In this document: piece after piece, positions 1 through 11,599 of the stretch
How positions within the stretch are numbered: position 1 is the first letter of the stretch
How the letters are laid out: every line of letters starts with the position of its first letter
Assembly: GCA_000697355.1 (NCBI GenBank)
Contig: JNEN01001227.1
Span: forward strand, 558,001 to 622,000
DNA length: 64,000 nucleotides
Direction: 5' to 3'
Source of the DNA: Syncephalastrum monosporum B8922
Taxonomy: Eukaryota; Mucoromycota; Mucoromycetes; Mucorales; Syncephalastraceae
Notes under the pieces: model-generated
Seen by the model: only the letters and a program-made list of their open reading frames with translations
Told to the model about the DNA's origin: nothing
Database searches by the model: none
Program-made: the position numbers and the translations under genes

Positions 1-1199
1 CGATATAAATCGGATCATCCACCTAGTAGTCGGATCGTGAGTAGCTGTTTTTCCGGTTCTTTATATCTTTATATGCGTACCTGAATACTCTTCAGATACC
101 GGTGGCAGCTCTTGTCTCTAAATCCGCGTCCAATGGTATAGTTGTGGAAATTGTGCGTACCGACATACATCTTCATCGCTTCTCTAAACTTTTCGAGCGT
201 CTCTTTGTCGATGCGATAGTTATCCTTCTCTTTCAGTTCTTCTTCCGTGCTGCGAGGGGCATATCGAATCTCATCCCCACATTGCAGCTTGACATCGGTG
301 GGGTTCTGAGGCTCCTTAGTGGCCTCTTTGTTAGTGGGCGGCATGAATGCGGCACTTGGTAACAAATATTCATAGACACGCGAGTCACATGCTGTTCGAC
401 AGTTGAACGAACGTTGAACAATCACATAGCCTACCGTTCAAACGCGTTGGTTATGTGTTTCCTTGCAAAATTCCTTATCTTACCCCACACGCGAATCTGC
501 TCCGGCAGGACCGAGTTGATATCATCAATGAGCGTCTCTTCATTAGGGATGTTCATCTTGAGCGACAAAATATTGCCTGCAGCGTGAACACCTTTATCTG
601 TTCGTGCGGCGCGCATCCATGACACCTGTTGGTATTTTCTTCCGTCAATCTACCTATTTTGCTCCATCGGGCGTACCTTTTGCGGGTCATCCGCGTTCAT
701 CTTGGGAATGGCATTTGCCTTGCATAGTGCTTCGAATACGACCTTCTCAATCGTTTCTGCAGCAGGGTTTCTATATTCTACAGGTCAATATCGGGTCTAT
801 GGCGCCGGCTATCTTGATAGATTTTTCCTGCACATACAACTGCAAGCCTTGATAGTTGGCACCGTTGTAACCAAAGAGGAGCGCCACCTTTTTCTTGGGC
901 AGACGCGCTTCGCCAGGCACGGCGGTCGAAACACGATCGCCATCGTCAGCATTCCACGTCTGATTCTTCTTTTGATGTTCACGTCTCTCTTTGGCTGATT
1001 TCGCGCGCTTGTTTTCTTTGGGCTCCTTCTTTTTGCCGGTCGGTTGATCGCGCTTTACTCCCGCTTCGCCTTCGCCATCCTTTCGTTCGGACGAATCGCT
1101 GGACTCTGTCATCGCAGGCGTCTTCTGCTCTTCCGGTTCTGTGTGCGACAGCTTGTATTCCTGAGCAGTGTCCATCGGTGTTGTTGTCCCGGCGTTCAT
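1..1199 (-). CDS. PUS1: tRNA pseudouridine synthase Pus1, 3' end cut by window edge
   Basis: Isomerises uridine to pseudouridine in tRNAs and some other RNAs in the nucleus. The exons I assign are 838-1199, 677-770, 484-625, 81-430 and 1-22 (partial), with GT-AG introns that keep one frame throughout. Seen: a Lys/Glu-rich, low-complexity N-terminus of about 100 residues, then KKKVALLFGYNGANYQG (start of the catalytic fold), the catalytic-loop motif RAARTDKGVHAAGN with the nucleophilic Asp, the SFNCRTACDSRVYEYLLP block, and DDPIYI at the edge. The C-terminal part, where the family carries an HGQSFMLHQIRKM-like motif, lies outside the window. The start at 1199 is the first Met of the open frame. 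The neighbour to the right is a tRNA gene 1 kb away, with no sign of co-regulation. Confidence 0.93.
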
Positions 1200-2260
1200 T
1201 TTATGCGTCAGAGACCAAGAAGAGAGAAAAAATGAAAATAAGCAAAGGAAAAGCCACTAATACTGTGTATGCTGGCATGCTCTCTATCTTGGCGAAAATG
1301 TTTCCGCCACCACTAAATGAATAACAGAAAATACTAGGGTACAAAGAAGTCTCATACGCTATCGCTTATGACTTCTGGCTCTCTTTCGGCTCTCCACAAC
1401 TTATATGCTTAAAGCCAGAGGTTCCTTCACGCGCTATCTACTCTGCACGGGTGCGATGCGGAGTTGTTTTGTTCATGAGCAGCTTTGAAGTGCCAATATT
1501 ACTGCAAATTGTTAGCGAAAGAGGCTTTTTCATTCGTAGCTCTTGCTTTCATAAAACAGCAGACTTTTAAGACAAGTAAATGAGTGAATGTCGAACTTTT
1601 GGCTGTTTGGGATTGACTACATTTGATGTTAACAGCTTGTCTATAGAACACCGTCGATGTGTCCGTCAATGCGTCGAACGAACTTTTCCGTTTATTGGTT
1701 TATATATATATATATATATTCACTTTCGATACTGACGCGGAAGCCAGGTGTCATTCTATTTTGTGCCAGCATCATCTGTGGGTGGACGCCGGCGAGCGCA
1801 ATCGCCACTGACAAAAAACCCTGCGCATCTTCCTCAATTCTAGAATGACTTTCTGTTATAGGCATTGCTTTAAGCAGCACGTGTGGTTCACAATCGTTGT
1901 GTTTTGTTCTTAGATATATAGTCTGGCAAGGGTATTGTCGTTTGTATGAAATTTTGAATACCATGCTGTAACGTGGTACACTGAATCAGGTAGCTCGTGT
2001 GCTAATCTTGCTCTCAAAGTGGATCAATCCAATGTCGAGTTTCGACATCAATAGATTGATTTCAACGAAAAATTTCTTTTCTTCAATACAAAAAAGAAAT
2101 GTTGAGGATATGTCCCATCGTGCTTAGTTGTAAATAATCATAACGCTGTGATAACTTTGAGAAACAAAAAAGGTGATTTTCCACTTTTTTTGGCAATTTT
2201 ATATGAGAATATGGTGTGTGCTTTATCAATGATCTAAAAACTTTTACCATAACAGGAAAA
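1200..2260. other. Intergenic stretch
   Basis: I see no gene here. It holds the presumed PUS1 promoter next to 1199 and a short (TA)n run near 1701-1722. Open frames are short and show no family motif on either strand. Confidence 0.6.
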
Positions 2261-2333
2261 GGGGAGGTAGTGTAGTGGTTATCACGTTTGCTTTGCATGC
2301 AAAAGGCCCCGGGTTCAAATCCCGGTCTCTCCA
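2261..2333 (+). tRNA. tRNA-Ala (anticodon TGC)
   Basis: A full 73-nt cloverleaf. The 7-bp acceptor stem has the G3:U70 wobble pair that identifies tRNA-Ala, with discriminator A73. The anticodon stem TTTGC/GCAAA closes the loop TTTGCAT, giving anticodon TGC. The T-arm CCGGG-TTCAAAT-CCCGG is perfect and contains the B-box. There is no intron, and CCA is encoded only by coincidence of the last bases. A T-run follows directly and fits Pol III termination. Confidence 0.95.
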
Positions 2334-2339
2334 TTTTTT
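2334..2339 (+). terminator. Pol III terminator of tRNA-Ala
   Basis: A run of six T bases begins one base after the discriminator of the tRNA, the usual Pol III stop. Confidence 0.8.
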
Positions 2340-4150
2340 CGTTTTTCTGTTGTCGTCTCGGCGACCTCGTGGATATCTCCTTCTGTTCCTCAGAACATAC
2401 ATTTTTGGTGCTAAATTAGCGTTGATATTTCTCTTTTTTCCAAGACTATTACACTGACTTGTACCTGCCTGTACCTACCTAGTACCTGTGTCGTGGGCTC
2501 GTGGCAACTTACATAGCAAAAAGGACTAATGGCTTTAACTTATGTAGTTGAAAATATTTATCGAAGGATGAAAATAAGAACAAAGATGTAATAGCCTCAA
2601 GGGCAGTTTGCGATTCTTTTGTAGTCGAGTTTAGGGAAAGCTTCCGCTAAAAACCCATTCTGGGAAAAGCCTGAAGCTCTCGTGACTATGTCGTGGGCTG
2701 GATAGGGGGGTTTGATTGTGTAGTAGCCAGCTTGCCAATTGCTCCATACATATACTTCCTGATACTCTGTCTGATACTCTAAATTTTCCATCGTTCATGA
2801 GTAAAGGTAAACCAAAGATTTATAAAAAAATGCATATTCTATTTGGAGTAGGCTTACGGGTGAGTTCTATGAACAACTGAGATATAGGTAGGAAGATAGA
2901 AAATGAAGAGGAAAAATAAAGGTAACAGAAATAAGTCTGTGAGAATGTGTGTAGGTTGTTTATAAAGGTAGTTGAACTTGTGTTCTCAACTTATGCTACT
3001 TGGGTTCTGTCTTCTACCCTTTATATATCTTCTTGAATCTCACTTATGATGCTATGATCCGGGTACTCGGTTGCATACGAGCCAATCGGTATAAAGTGCG
3101 TAATGCAGATAAATTTCAATTGACATGTCGGATAAATGTGGTCCATACTAACGCAGTGAAACATATTAATTCCAGGTACCTTGAATTATGCCAATGTCAT
3201 AATAAAAATACCGGTATTCCTTGTGCGAGTCTTCTATGTCATCTTTGCGGGAAATCATTCTCATATTGGACGTACTTGTCTCGGTAATAATATTTATGTC
3301 TTCCTTGGCATTCAATCTCGGTATTATTATTAGGCAGTATGATTTGAGAGCAACCGTATCAGTGACTAAGTGGCCACATCTACCACACAGCATAAACTGA
3401 CTTTACTGTCCATACATGTTAGTATTGATGTAGGATATTGCCGGTTTAATTTTTTTTTGCCACCCGGTGTCTCGAAAAATCGGGCAGTTTCTAGTGTATA
3501 TTCTCTGGTATCAAAGCACAACGACCTCTCCGAGATATGTTTCTAGCCAGAAATGTACGGGCACTGGCTGGTGAGCAGTCATGTGGAAAGTCGTGAGACG
3601 ATTTGCTTTCCGAGAGTTTTGGTATAGGTACGCGAATTATCTTGCGTATTGAGTTGAAGGAGCTGGGATCATGAGGCATTCTGACAAAACAACATATATC
3701 GCGGCGTTTTTGCGTGAAAGGCATTGATCCCGCGGCTTAAACCACAGGGTCGTACTATATAAACGAGAAAAAGGAAAATGCATATATTCAAGTAAGAACA
3801 GCGATTTAACTGAGGCCAAGCGCTTCGCTGTGCTTTTTATTTTTAACCAACAGTCATTTCAGTAGTCTAGCCGCACAGTGTATGGTACTTCTTCATTATA
3901 CACTTCGTTTATGTGTAGTTTAAGCGTTTATAGAGTGTTTCCTATACGAAACAATAAGAGATGAGAAACCAAAAAAAAAATAAAAATAAATAAGGAGTGA
4001 GGATTTGGGTTTATTCATTATATAGTAGCTGCTCAAGGTCTTTAAACCGAGCGCTGGAGAGCTTCACGTACTGGAATTATCATCAGCAAAGTCGCGTCTT
4101 TTGTCACTAAATACCTCTTTTCCTCTTTTCCTCTTTTCCTCGCTCCCTCT
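2340..4150. other. Intergenic, AT-rich, no gene recognised
   Basis: Only short open frames without family motifs. A pyrimidine microsatellite with CCTCTTTT and CCTCTCC units occupies about 4110-4175 and leads into the repeats at the 3' end of the Fanzor gene. Confidence 0.55.
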
Positions 4151-4240
4151 CCCTCTCCCTTTCCCTCTCTTCCTCGTATGTCTCTGATTCTTCCTCGTAT
4201 GTCTCTGATGCTTCTCCTTATGGGCGCTGGGGCTGTGCTA

Positions 4241-4565
4241 CCCTGGTCGACTGCTCAACAGCGGCGCGCTATTCCTCATGTTTCTTTTGTTCTTCTTCCT
4301 CTTGTGGAGTTCGGGTCTGACGCTGGAGTTCGATTGATCTGTTGCCCTTGGTTAACTGCTCGACAGCGGCGCGTTGCTCTCCTGCTCTTCTTATTCCTCA
4401 TGTTCCTCTTGTCCCTCATGTTCCTCATGCTCCTCCTGTTCTTCTTCCTCTTGTTCTTCTTGTTCCTCATGCTCCTCCTGTTCTTCTTCCTCTTCTGGAG
4501 CCCGCGCCGGGCGCTGGAGGTCGCTCGGTCTGCTACCCTTGGTCAACTGCTCGACAGCGGCGCGG
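4241..4565 (-). repeat. Three-copy tandem block at the 3' end of the Fanzor gene
   Basis: The segment coding for AAVEQLTKG near the Fanzor C-terminus (plus-strand core CTGCTCGACAGCGGCGCG at about 4541-4565) recurs at about 4347-4373 and 4241-4267, each time beside a GCGCTGG-like stretch. Copies are 106 and about 190 bp apart and separated by Glu-rich (CTC/TTC/CTT) microsatellite. Two copies lie downstream of the stop at 4391, so they are 3'-flanking duplications of coding sequence. Confidence 0.7.
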
Positions 4566-7500
4566 CGAATGTTCCTGCTGGCATTGACGTCACGTTGCCA
4601 TAATCTGTTACAATTCTTGCAAGCCAGTACACCGTGCAATGCGAATTCCAACGCGGGTGGACGATAATGTTTGAGTCTGGCCTTCTTGTCACGTAGCTTG
4701 CAGCGGGAGCATACCTGCGACGTGAAATACTCGTCAACCTTCACAACTTCCAACAGTCCTTGCCGCTGTCCACGTTTCAGCATTTTGGTGAGAGTTCCAG
4801 CCAGGCTAGCTGTTTGTTTGCCGCGGTAGGTAGATGGGAACGCCGCATTTCCAAGAGCCACAAGAGGTTTTTTGCTCGATTGACTGAAAGGTGCCTTTTT
4901 CCACTTGTTGCTGTTTGAGTAGAGATTCATTAGTGTAAAGAAATAGATATCGGATCATTTTGTCAATGCATACCTTGGCGGCCGATAATAACTCTCGAAA
5001 GGATAACGGAGAGGCGGGCGGTTACGTGGTGGATCCGCCAACGGTGGCCAAGGGTCCTCTGATGCTGGTACGTTGAAAAACCTGCGCCTGTCTGGTGGCG
5101 GGGCAGAAGGACCTCCTGGTGGATATGCGATCCGCTGGTATGGTGTCGGGTCAGGATCAGGGAAGAAAAAACTCGAGACGGTCAGGGGTTGGGCTAGGTC
5201 CCATGCTGATTGTCGATACCACTGTCTCCGCTGGCGCGCGTCGCGCTGCTCTTGATGCGCTTGTTCCCGCTGTTCATGTACGCCTCTTTGCTCTTGCCGT
5301 TGACGTAGGTTATCGCGTTGTTTTCGTAGGCGGTCCGGACAATATTTTCTGCCTCCGTTCACGAAAATATTCAGGATTTCTGATTGAGCGCGCTGTCGAC
5401 CGGCGTAGTTGTAGAATCGAAACTTGGGGCCATGGTCACGATAAAAGCCGGTCAGCTGCGGCAGCAATTCGAATAACTGTTGGAGGTATTGCATGAGCGT
5501 GTTTGGGTCGCTGGTCTTGTACCGGAATCGGCTCAGTCGTTCCTCGGCCTGGATTATGCCTTCGTTTCTTTTCGCTTCCAGCATTTTCTTTGAGGACTTT
5601 TTGTAACCGGCGATCGAATAGAACTCTGCACCGCCCATCCTGCGGATCTGGTATGGCTCCTCATCATGGTCGTTGCTTGCCACGAAGATTTCGGTAACGC
5701 CAGGATCGACGCCCCATACTTCGTACTTGTCCTGTACTGCTTGGTCCGTTGCAGTCTCCGCGACATCTTTGACATGTTCTTCTTCTGTTCTTTGCCTGGC
5801 CAGCATAAAGTCCACACCGTGGCCATCGGATCTGATATGACCAGTGAACATCACCGGAGGTTCTGGCTCTGTGATGGTTGCCAGCATATTGGGAAAACCG
5901 ATAGCAGAAAAGTCAAAAGTCTCGGCGAAAAGCCGGAGGATGTCGTCCCACTTTTTTGGATGGGTGGAAATGCCTGCTCGCTGACTTACACCTTCCAGCA
6001 AGTGTGGTGTAGAGTGCCGCATAAGCGCCGCGAGCACTTCGCCGTCGATATATACGTAGCGTCTGCTCAGATGGGAAGACGGCGCCAGGCTAAAGTACGG
6101 TCGTTGCTGAGCTACTTGATAGGCTTCTGGAGTAAAGCAGTCGCCGAGCTGTACGCCGGCAGCAACACCACTCAGGTATCGGTGCGAGTTTTCGATTTTG
6201 CGCCTTGTATCAAAAATAGTGTCTTGAATTCGTTGACGGGACGGCTGTGAAAGCTTCTCCATATCGACACGGTTTTGATACTTGCTGACAGCTTCTTGAA
6301 TATCCTTTGCCAGACGGCTTCGATATCTGCGACCGAGCTGAGGCCACTCTGGCAGGTCTTTGATCACCGAGTATGCCCATGAGCGAGTGGCCTGGATTTG
6401 AGGACGGTTGGCAGATGCTAGCTGATAGCGTTGAATCGTTCGATGCGTCTGAGAGCGTGGAACATGAACGACATGTAGCAATAAGGATACTGGGCGAGCG
6501 ATGCATCCGTGATAGGGAGGATATCTTCGAGGCGGTCCTCTGGCGGTATCGCCATGCTTCATTGATCAACGCTTCGGTCCTCTCCTGCAACAGGGCCGTA
6601 CGCTTGACGCTGGCTGGCCAGCGGGCTGGTTGCTCCATTTCTGCAAACTGGCCGTAAATATAATGCGCCAAGTGCTTGGCCTGTGGGACGGTCAGACGTG
6701 TGACATCGTTGTTGTCAAGCAGTGCATATACAAAAAAGCTCTTGGCGTTCCGCTCGAAGCGCTCCGAGATTGAATTGCGGAAGGCCACCTCCATTTCTCT
6801 GGCGAGGGCTTGTCGTGCGTTGCTGTATGGGAGACTTTCGACTGTGCATTTCGCCGGCCGCTGGAATTGGGGTTTGTAGATATTCCGGAAAACGGCCGTC
6901 ATGTCATACTTGGGTAGGAGCGAATTTGGGCTCGAGATCGAGGACCCGTCGACTAGCTGGATACAGGCCGCAAAGAAAGGCTGGTCGAAAAGAATAGCTG
7001 GGAGGGGCTGATTTGGGTCTCGATTCAAGGTATGGAGCAAGTAGAAGTGAGCAAATGCTTGTGCCTTGATGCCCAGTTCGGTGATATAATCAACCATTAT
7101 GCGGAGCTCATTCATGAATCCTTGCTTTTGAGCACCATCAAAGCGGAGGGCAGACTCGACACTTGCCTTGCGGACAAATTGAGCAAAATTATCATCCCGC
7201 AGCTTGTCTTGCATAATGTTCTTGTACGACGGATTGTTAAATGGGCACAGCTTGTTTCTTGTGCTACCGTGCGGTTTGTCTTTGTCGTACACGCCTTCTT
7301 TCGTACACCTGGAGCATGGCTTTACGTTTGGATTCTTGGTCGCCTGCTTCAGTTTTTCTTTGCCTTTTATGTGCTGCTCCTTTTTGGATTCGCCAGCGTC
7401 GTCAAGGGAGTCTGTTTCGTCGTCAGACCAGGCTGCGGCATCGTCAGAGGCATCTATTGTCATTGATGCAAAGGCATCCAGCACAGACCAAACTGGTGAA

Positions 7501-7927
7501 ATTGCCATCGGCGATGGGGAGCGGGCGACATAGGCAGCAGGGGCGGCAGGCGAGGCGGGATAGGCGCTGCCGTTATGGATCGCAGCTGAAGAGCTTGCGC
7601 CGTTGGCCTCACTTCTGTCGAAGGCGCTTTTAATTAATTATGTTAGATAGGTTATTCTTTTTTTGTAAGTGATATTTACATTGGGTAGTCATGGAACTGT
7701 TTTCTCGTAGGCCCAAGGAAAAAGTTTAAACGGTCTTCAGCACCGTTGATACCGTTGGCAAGGTAGGTCCCGTTGGTGATGCTGGCGATGCTGGTGTGGT
7801 TAGTTTGATGAGAATGGTTAGTATGGTTAGTGGGGTGGATGGGGTGGATGGAAGGGTTCAAATCCTTCAAGTCCAACTTTCGACGTTTCCTATTACGGCT
7901 CAAAGGGAGATCAGCAACGTCTTTCAT
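4391..7927 (-). CDS. Fanzor (eukaryotic TnpB-like RNA-guided nuclease), spliced, with two apparent 1-nt frame breaks
   Basis: Fanzors are RNA-guided DNA endonucleases related to bacterial TnpB. Exons: 7680-7927, 4974-7626, 4391-4910. Intron 7627-7679 is GTAAAT..CTAAC..AAAAG; intron 4911-4973 is GTATGC..CTAAT..AAACAG and removes an in-frame stop. Seen, numbered on the conceptual 1140-aa frame: an N-terminal basic cluster RNRKRRK (likely NLS), a long helical region, RuvC-I GVDPGVTEIF (Asp about 723), a Gln/Arg- then Pro-rich insert, ALGNAAF at the RuvC-II position, VDEYFTS (Glu about 1028), two CxxC pairs (CSRC, CKNC) of a zinc ribbon, and RuvC-III QRDVNASRN (Asp about 1075). The tail is Glu-rich. 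Reading frame shifts once near 6555 and once near 6420. Exon lengths total 3421 nt, exactly two short of a multiple of three, which fits two 1-nt losses. The copy may be recently dead, or the breaks may be sequence errors. Confidence 0.88.
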
Positions 7928-10484
7928 TTTCTGTTATCGTTTTCTTACGGTGGTGGTTGATCAAGATCCATTGTCGCATTTTCGACGAATGTCCAATGGA
8001 CTTGACGTTCCATCTATTTGAAGAAAGGAGTCAACTGGTTAAAGCAAACGAATCGCTATGCGTGGTAGATTGGTATTACAGTTCGTAATCAGTAGAAACG
8101 TGAAAAAAAGTACAGACTGAAAGACAAAGGACTAGAGCCTTCCAAAGGTGCGTTCATCTTAACGAGTTGACAAGTCAGTCACTTCCAAATAGAGGCGAAC
8201 TACCCCTGAGTGACGAGAATCTATAACAGGAGAAGTGTAAACATCGATGTTCCTTGTACCGACGTGTACTGCAAATAAATTTTGGATAATCATTTCAATC
8301 CAAAAAAGAAAGAAAAATGTAAACATCGATGTCGCAAGGCTGACGACCATTGCCGAACATTTATCTCATGACCACATGTGCATACGAATCGTGACTCAAG
8401 GTCGCCCTTTGTGCTTCAAGTTGATCTTGGATATTTCCTTGGCTCAACCTGCCAAATAAATTGAAAGCTACAAGTTCGAGTGATAACTCGTAAAATCTTA
8501 GTATTAGCCACCAAAATTCATGCGGTACAGAGTTTCTTCCTATCGGTGAACGGACGGTCGGGGAATCCAGCCCCTAAATCTTCTGTTCACACCGATTCAG
8601 GAAGGATGTAAACTTGTTGAACGACCGCTAATAAACTTGTCCCTTGCATGATCACGTTGCTTTGCTTGTTGTTCATTGTCATATACCAATCGATCATTCA
8701 GAATGGTCGTGCTACGTGACTTATTTTATCGACGACACAAAAATAAACGTACCCTCGTTGAAATCTTGGACAACTGTGGTATGTACATGCATATACACAG
8801 CAGGACGCATGATCTAGAAGGAACAAGCAATTTAACGCCATCGGAGCAGTACACATGCGTGTAAGGTACTCGCTCTCGTATAATGACCGAATACGTCACC
8901 AGAAAAGGAAATGAAAAAGAATGTCATTGACATGGTGTAATATACGCGATAAGGGTTTCGTTCTCCTACGTGAGTCTGGGACCTCAACGACAAGGAACAA
9001 AAAGAGCAGCCTTGCAGCAAATGCATGTATACAGAAAAAAATTTTAGACCCGGCGCGGGTCCCTTCCGAAAAGAACCCCAGAGTAGTATACGTAGCCGAC
9101 CTGACATCCTTGATAGACTGGTGGGACCATCATTGAAGACACTCGGAATGAATACTATTCGTAATGCCCAAATGCATTGTATTCTAGTGTAAAGCAAGGC
9201 TTTCTGCTGCTCTAGATATGTAAGCGGTCATCATATCTCCAAAGATGCGAATCTAGAGCGTGTGGTTTATTTTCGTCGTTTTGGGAGAGTAATGGACCAG
9301 TACTTCCCCTTTAAGCAGTAAAATGTTGCCAGTCGGTATTAATGAACCAGTACTTTCCTTCCTTTCTTGTCGTCAGTGAAAGAAGCTTGTTTAAGCCCGG
9401 GACGCATCTGGAGTCTCATTTTTCAAAAATATATATAAAAAGGCTGCTCACTTCAAGTAAGCCTACCCACCGCACTTCTTTTCAACGTTTCCATACACCT
9501 GTCTACCTTACTGTCAAGACCATATGGGTAGCTCCTGCAGTTCAGTATGTTTTATTAGGTACGCTAATGTTTCTTTGATTTATTTATAGGCCAGCTTACT
9601 ATTCGTCCAGTGTATCACATGTGGAGGTTACATTCCTGTTTGATTTTCGGTGAACATTCAGGTATGATTTTGTAGTTCACAATCGGCGAGAGTGGATCTA
9701 ACGGGTTCTATTTTATATGTAGCAGCTACAAGATCCTTTTGAACGTGCTATTATTGCAGCAGCATCGATCCGTCAAACTTGCATTGCGTGGGATAAGGTG
9801 TGTTTACTTTCGAAAGAGTTCAGTATATATTAATGACATCGCCTCTCTCTCCTTTTTCTACCATCTGCTCTAGTACTTTTCTTCGGCTTCGTCGGCGTCT
9901 GAGTAGTCTATTAGCTCATCAAAAGCTCAATAGATTATGGTAACGCGACGTCAAGAGAAAAGCCAGGTGTTCGCTCGCCTTTTAAGTTGCAGCGTTCACA
10001 AAGAAGAACAACTACCGAGCAGATAAAAACTGTCTCTTGTTTCCTTAATTGGTAAGCACTGTCACAAACATAGCGAATGGAAGCCATTCTAATTTCATAG
10101 GAATGTGGGATGTTTGGACCTGTAAAGCAATCAGAGTGTCACTTTTAGACGAAGCGAAGCGAGTTTCACCGCCGTGTATAAAATAATATGTTCTGTAAGC
10201 GGCTTAATCCCGCAGGCGAATCCTACGCAGCCAGGCAAAGTTCTCACCGTCGCGCTATCGAGCCATATAATATACTACATCTGTTCCTTTGTCTGAGATC
10301 ATGGTGCAGCTATCGTCCTTCACAGCAGCCTCGTTTCCTACTACTTACAAAAAAAAAAAAAAAGATCGAGACAGTTTCCCGTTTAAATTGGCGACTTTTA
10401 TCTATTGAGATAAAGTATAGAGAACACAGATGAAATTCCTGCCATCTGACACCATTTCCATGAAACACATAGGACATTAACATC
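7928..10484. other. Long intergenic stretch upstream of Fanzor
   Basis: No convincing coding region on either strand; open frames are short and lack motifs. Contains the presumed Fanzor promoter next to 7927 and a strong hairpin at 8536-8604, listed separately. A smaller inverted repeat (CTATTAGCT..AGCTCAATAG) sits near 9905-9935. Confidence 0.55.
8536..8604. other. Strong 69-nt hairpin, function unknown
   Basis: The left arm CTTCCTATCGGTGAACGGA (8536-8554) pairs with TCTGTTCACACCGATTCAGGAAG (about 8582-8604, small bulges), giving about 19 bp. A GGGG/CCCC stem with a 7-nt loop sits inside. It lies in unassigned DNA about 600 bp upstream of the Fanzor start. It could be a structured RNA, a small inverted-repeat element, or chance. 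No snoRNA boxes or Pol III signals were found. Confidence 0.4.
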
Positions 10485-11251
10485 CTCTCATACGGGCCTT
10501 TTGCCCATCGGTAAGTGTGAGCGGCCTGAAGGCAGAATAGGCCAATGGATTCTTTGAAACGCGAAAAAGCGGTTGATGTCAATCCATGTCAGCGTCCTTA
10601 TCTTTACGCTCTTTTCCCCGATGGTAAAGCGTGGATTGCGTGATAGCTTGGTTAGCCAAGGGATCTCATGAAACTTGGAAAAAAGCTCTACGTCAATCCT
10701 TGCCAGGCCCTTATCTTTTACACCTCCTTTTCCGTTGTTGCAGCCGTCCCGTGTTCTTGCATGAACGTCGATTGACGTGTGCTCTTTCTCATTAACGGTG
10801 TTTTGTCTTCTCGCACGTCTACTTTTCTTCTTATTTTTTTTTTTACTCTGGTCAAGTCTTCCGCTGGCAAGTATATACCAAATGATATGGTGACAAGTAT
10901 GAACTAATAATCGAAACATAGACCTCTCCGTCCCTTAAATCCCTCTGCCACTGGTTGCCTATCCCAACTGCACCAGTGTGCATGATAGTAAGTTGTCGCG
11001 TCAAGGGTACATGGTTTTGGACATCACTAACCTTCTTCTGATGTATACTTAGCTTCCAATCTTCTTCCTCGCTTCTTCTCATGTCTTTTCCGTTCGCGCC
11101 TCTTCCTACTCTCCGCTTGCTCTCCTCACACCAAAGGGTTTTTTTTTTACCGCTTTTTCCTCTGCCCGTAAATAAAACTGATTCAGGTCTATGCATTGAA
11201 TATGAGACATAAACACATGTTCCAGTTCCGCTCCTTTTTCGCGTCCCCTTT

Positions 11252-11353
11252 GCTTTTCTTCCTCTCCGCTTCCTCTGCGCTTCCTCTCCGCTTCCTCTCC
11301 GCTTCCTCTCCGCTTCCTCTCCGCTTCCTCTGCGCTTCCTCTCCGCTTCCTCC
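11252..11353 (+). repeat. 11-bp minisatellite inside copy A
   Basis: About eight head-to-tail copies of CTTCCTCTCCG with a C/G variant (CTTCCTCTGCG). The matching position in copy B (about 20940-20980) has only a single irregular pyrimidine stretch, so the array expanded in copy A. Confidence 0.8.
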
Positions 11354-11599
11354 TTCTTTCCGTTTGCGACCCACTAGCATAGGCGGTCGGTGGCTGGGAC
11401 CATCACTGAAACTCCCTCAATGACATCGCCCCTGCGCCAAACGTCTGCGTCCCGGCCACCGGTAAGTGTTTTGCAACTGGGTAATGTGTCACTGTAACTC
11501 AAATGTGTATCCAGCTTAGGTGAGTCGGCGGCAGCGCGCTGTGAGCGCGCGTTGACGACCCCGGCTCCGGCCGCTGGTATGTAGAATCAAAATGAAGAG

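Noticed and set aside
4178..4603. Plus-strand 141-codon open frame, extremely Leu/Phe-rich
   Set aside because: It is the antisense of the Glu-rich Fanzor C-terminus and flanking CTC/TTC microsatellite; no motif and composition explained by the repeat.
6541..6620. Intron as an explanation of the first Fanzor frame break (GTACGG..TGAAG)
   Set aside because: It would remove the helical, coding-like LLQERTEALINEA and leave the second break unexplained; two 1-nt losses fit the total length better.
7850..7880. T-arm-like sequence GAAGGGTTCAAATCCTTC
   Set aside because: Lies inside Fanzor exon 1, encodes its N-terminus in frame, and has no cloverleaf around it.
10195..10265. tRNA-like GC-rich stretch
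   Set aside because: Could not be folded into a cloverleaf with proper T-arm and acceptor on either strand.
11196..11423. Plus-strand open frame rich in Leu/Ser
   Set aside because: Entirely made of the 11-bp minisatellite and flanking pyrimidines of repeat copy A.
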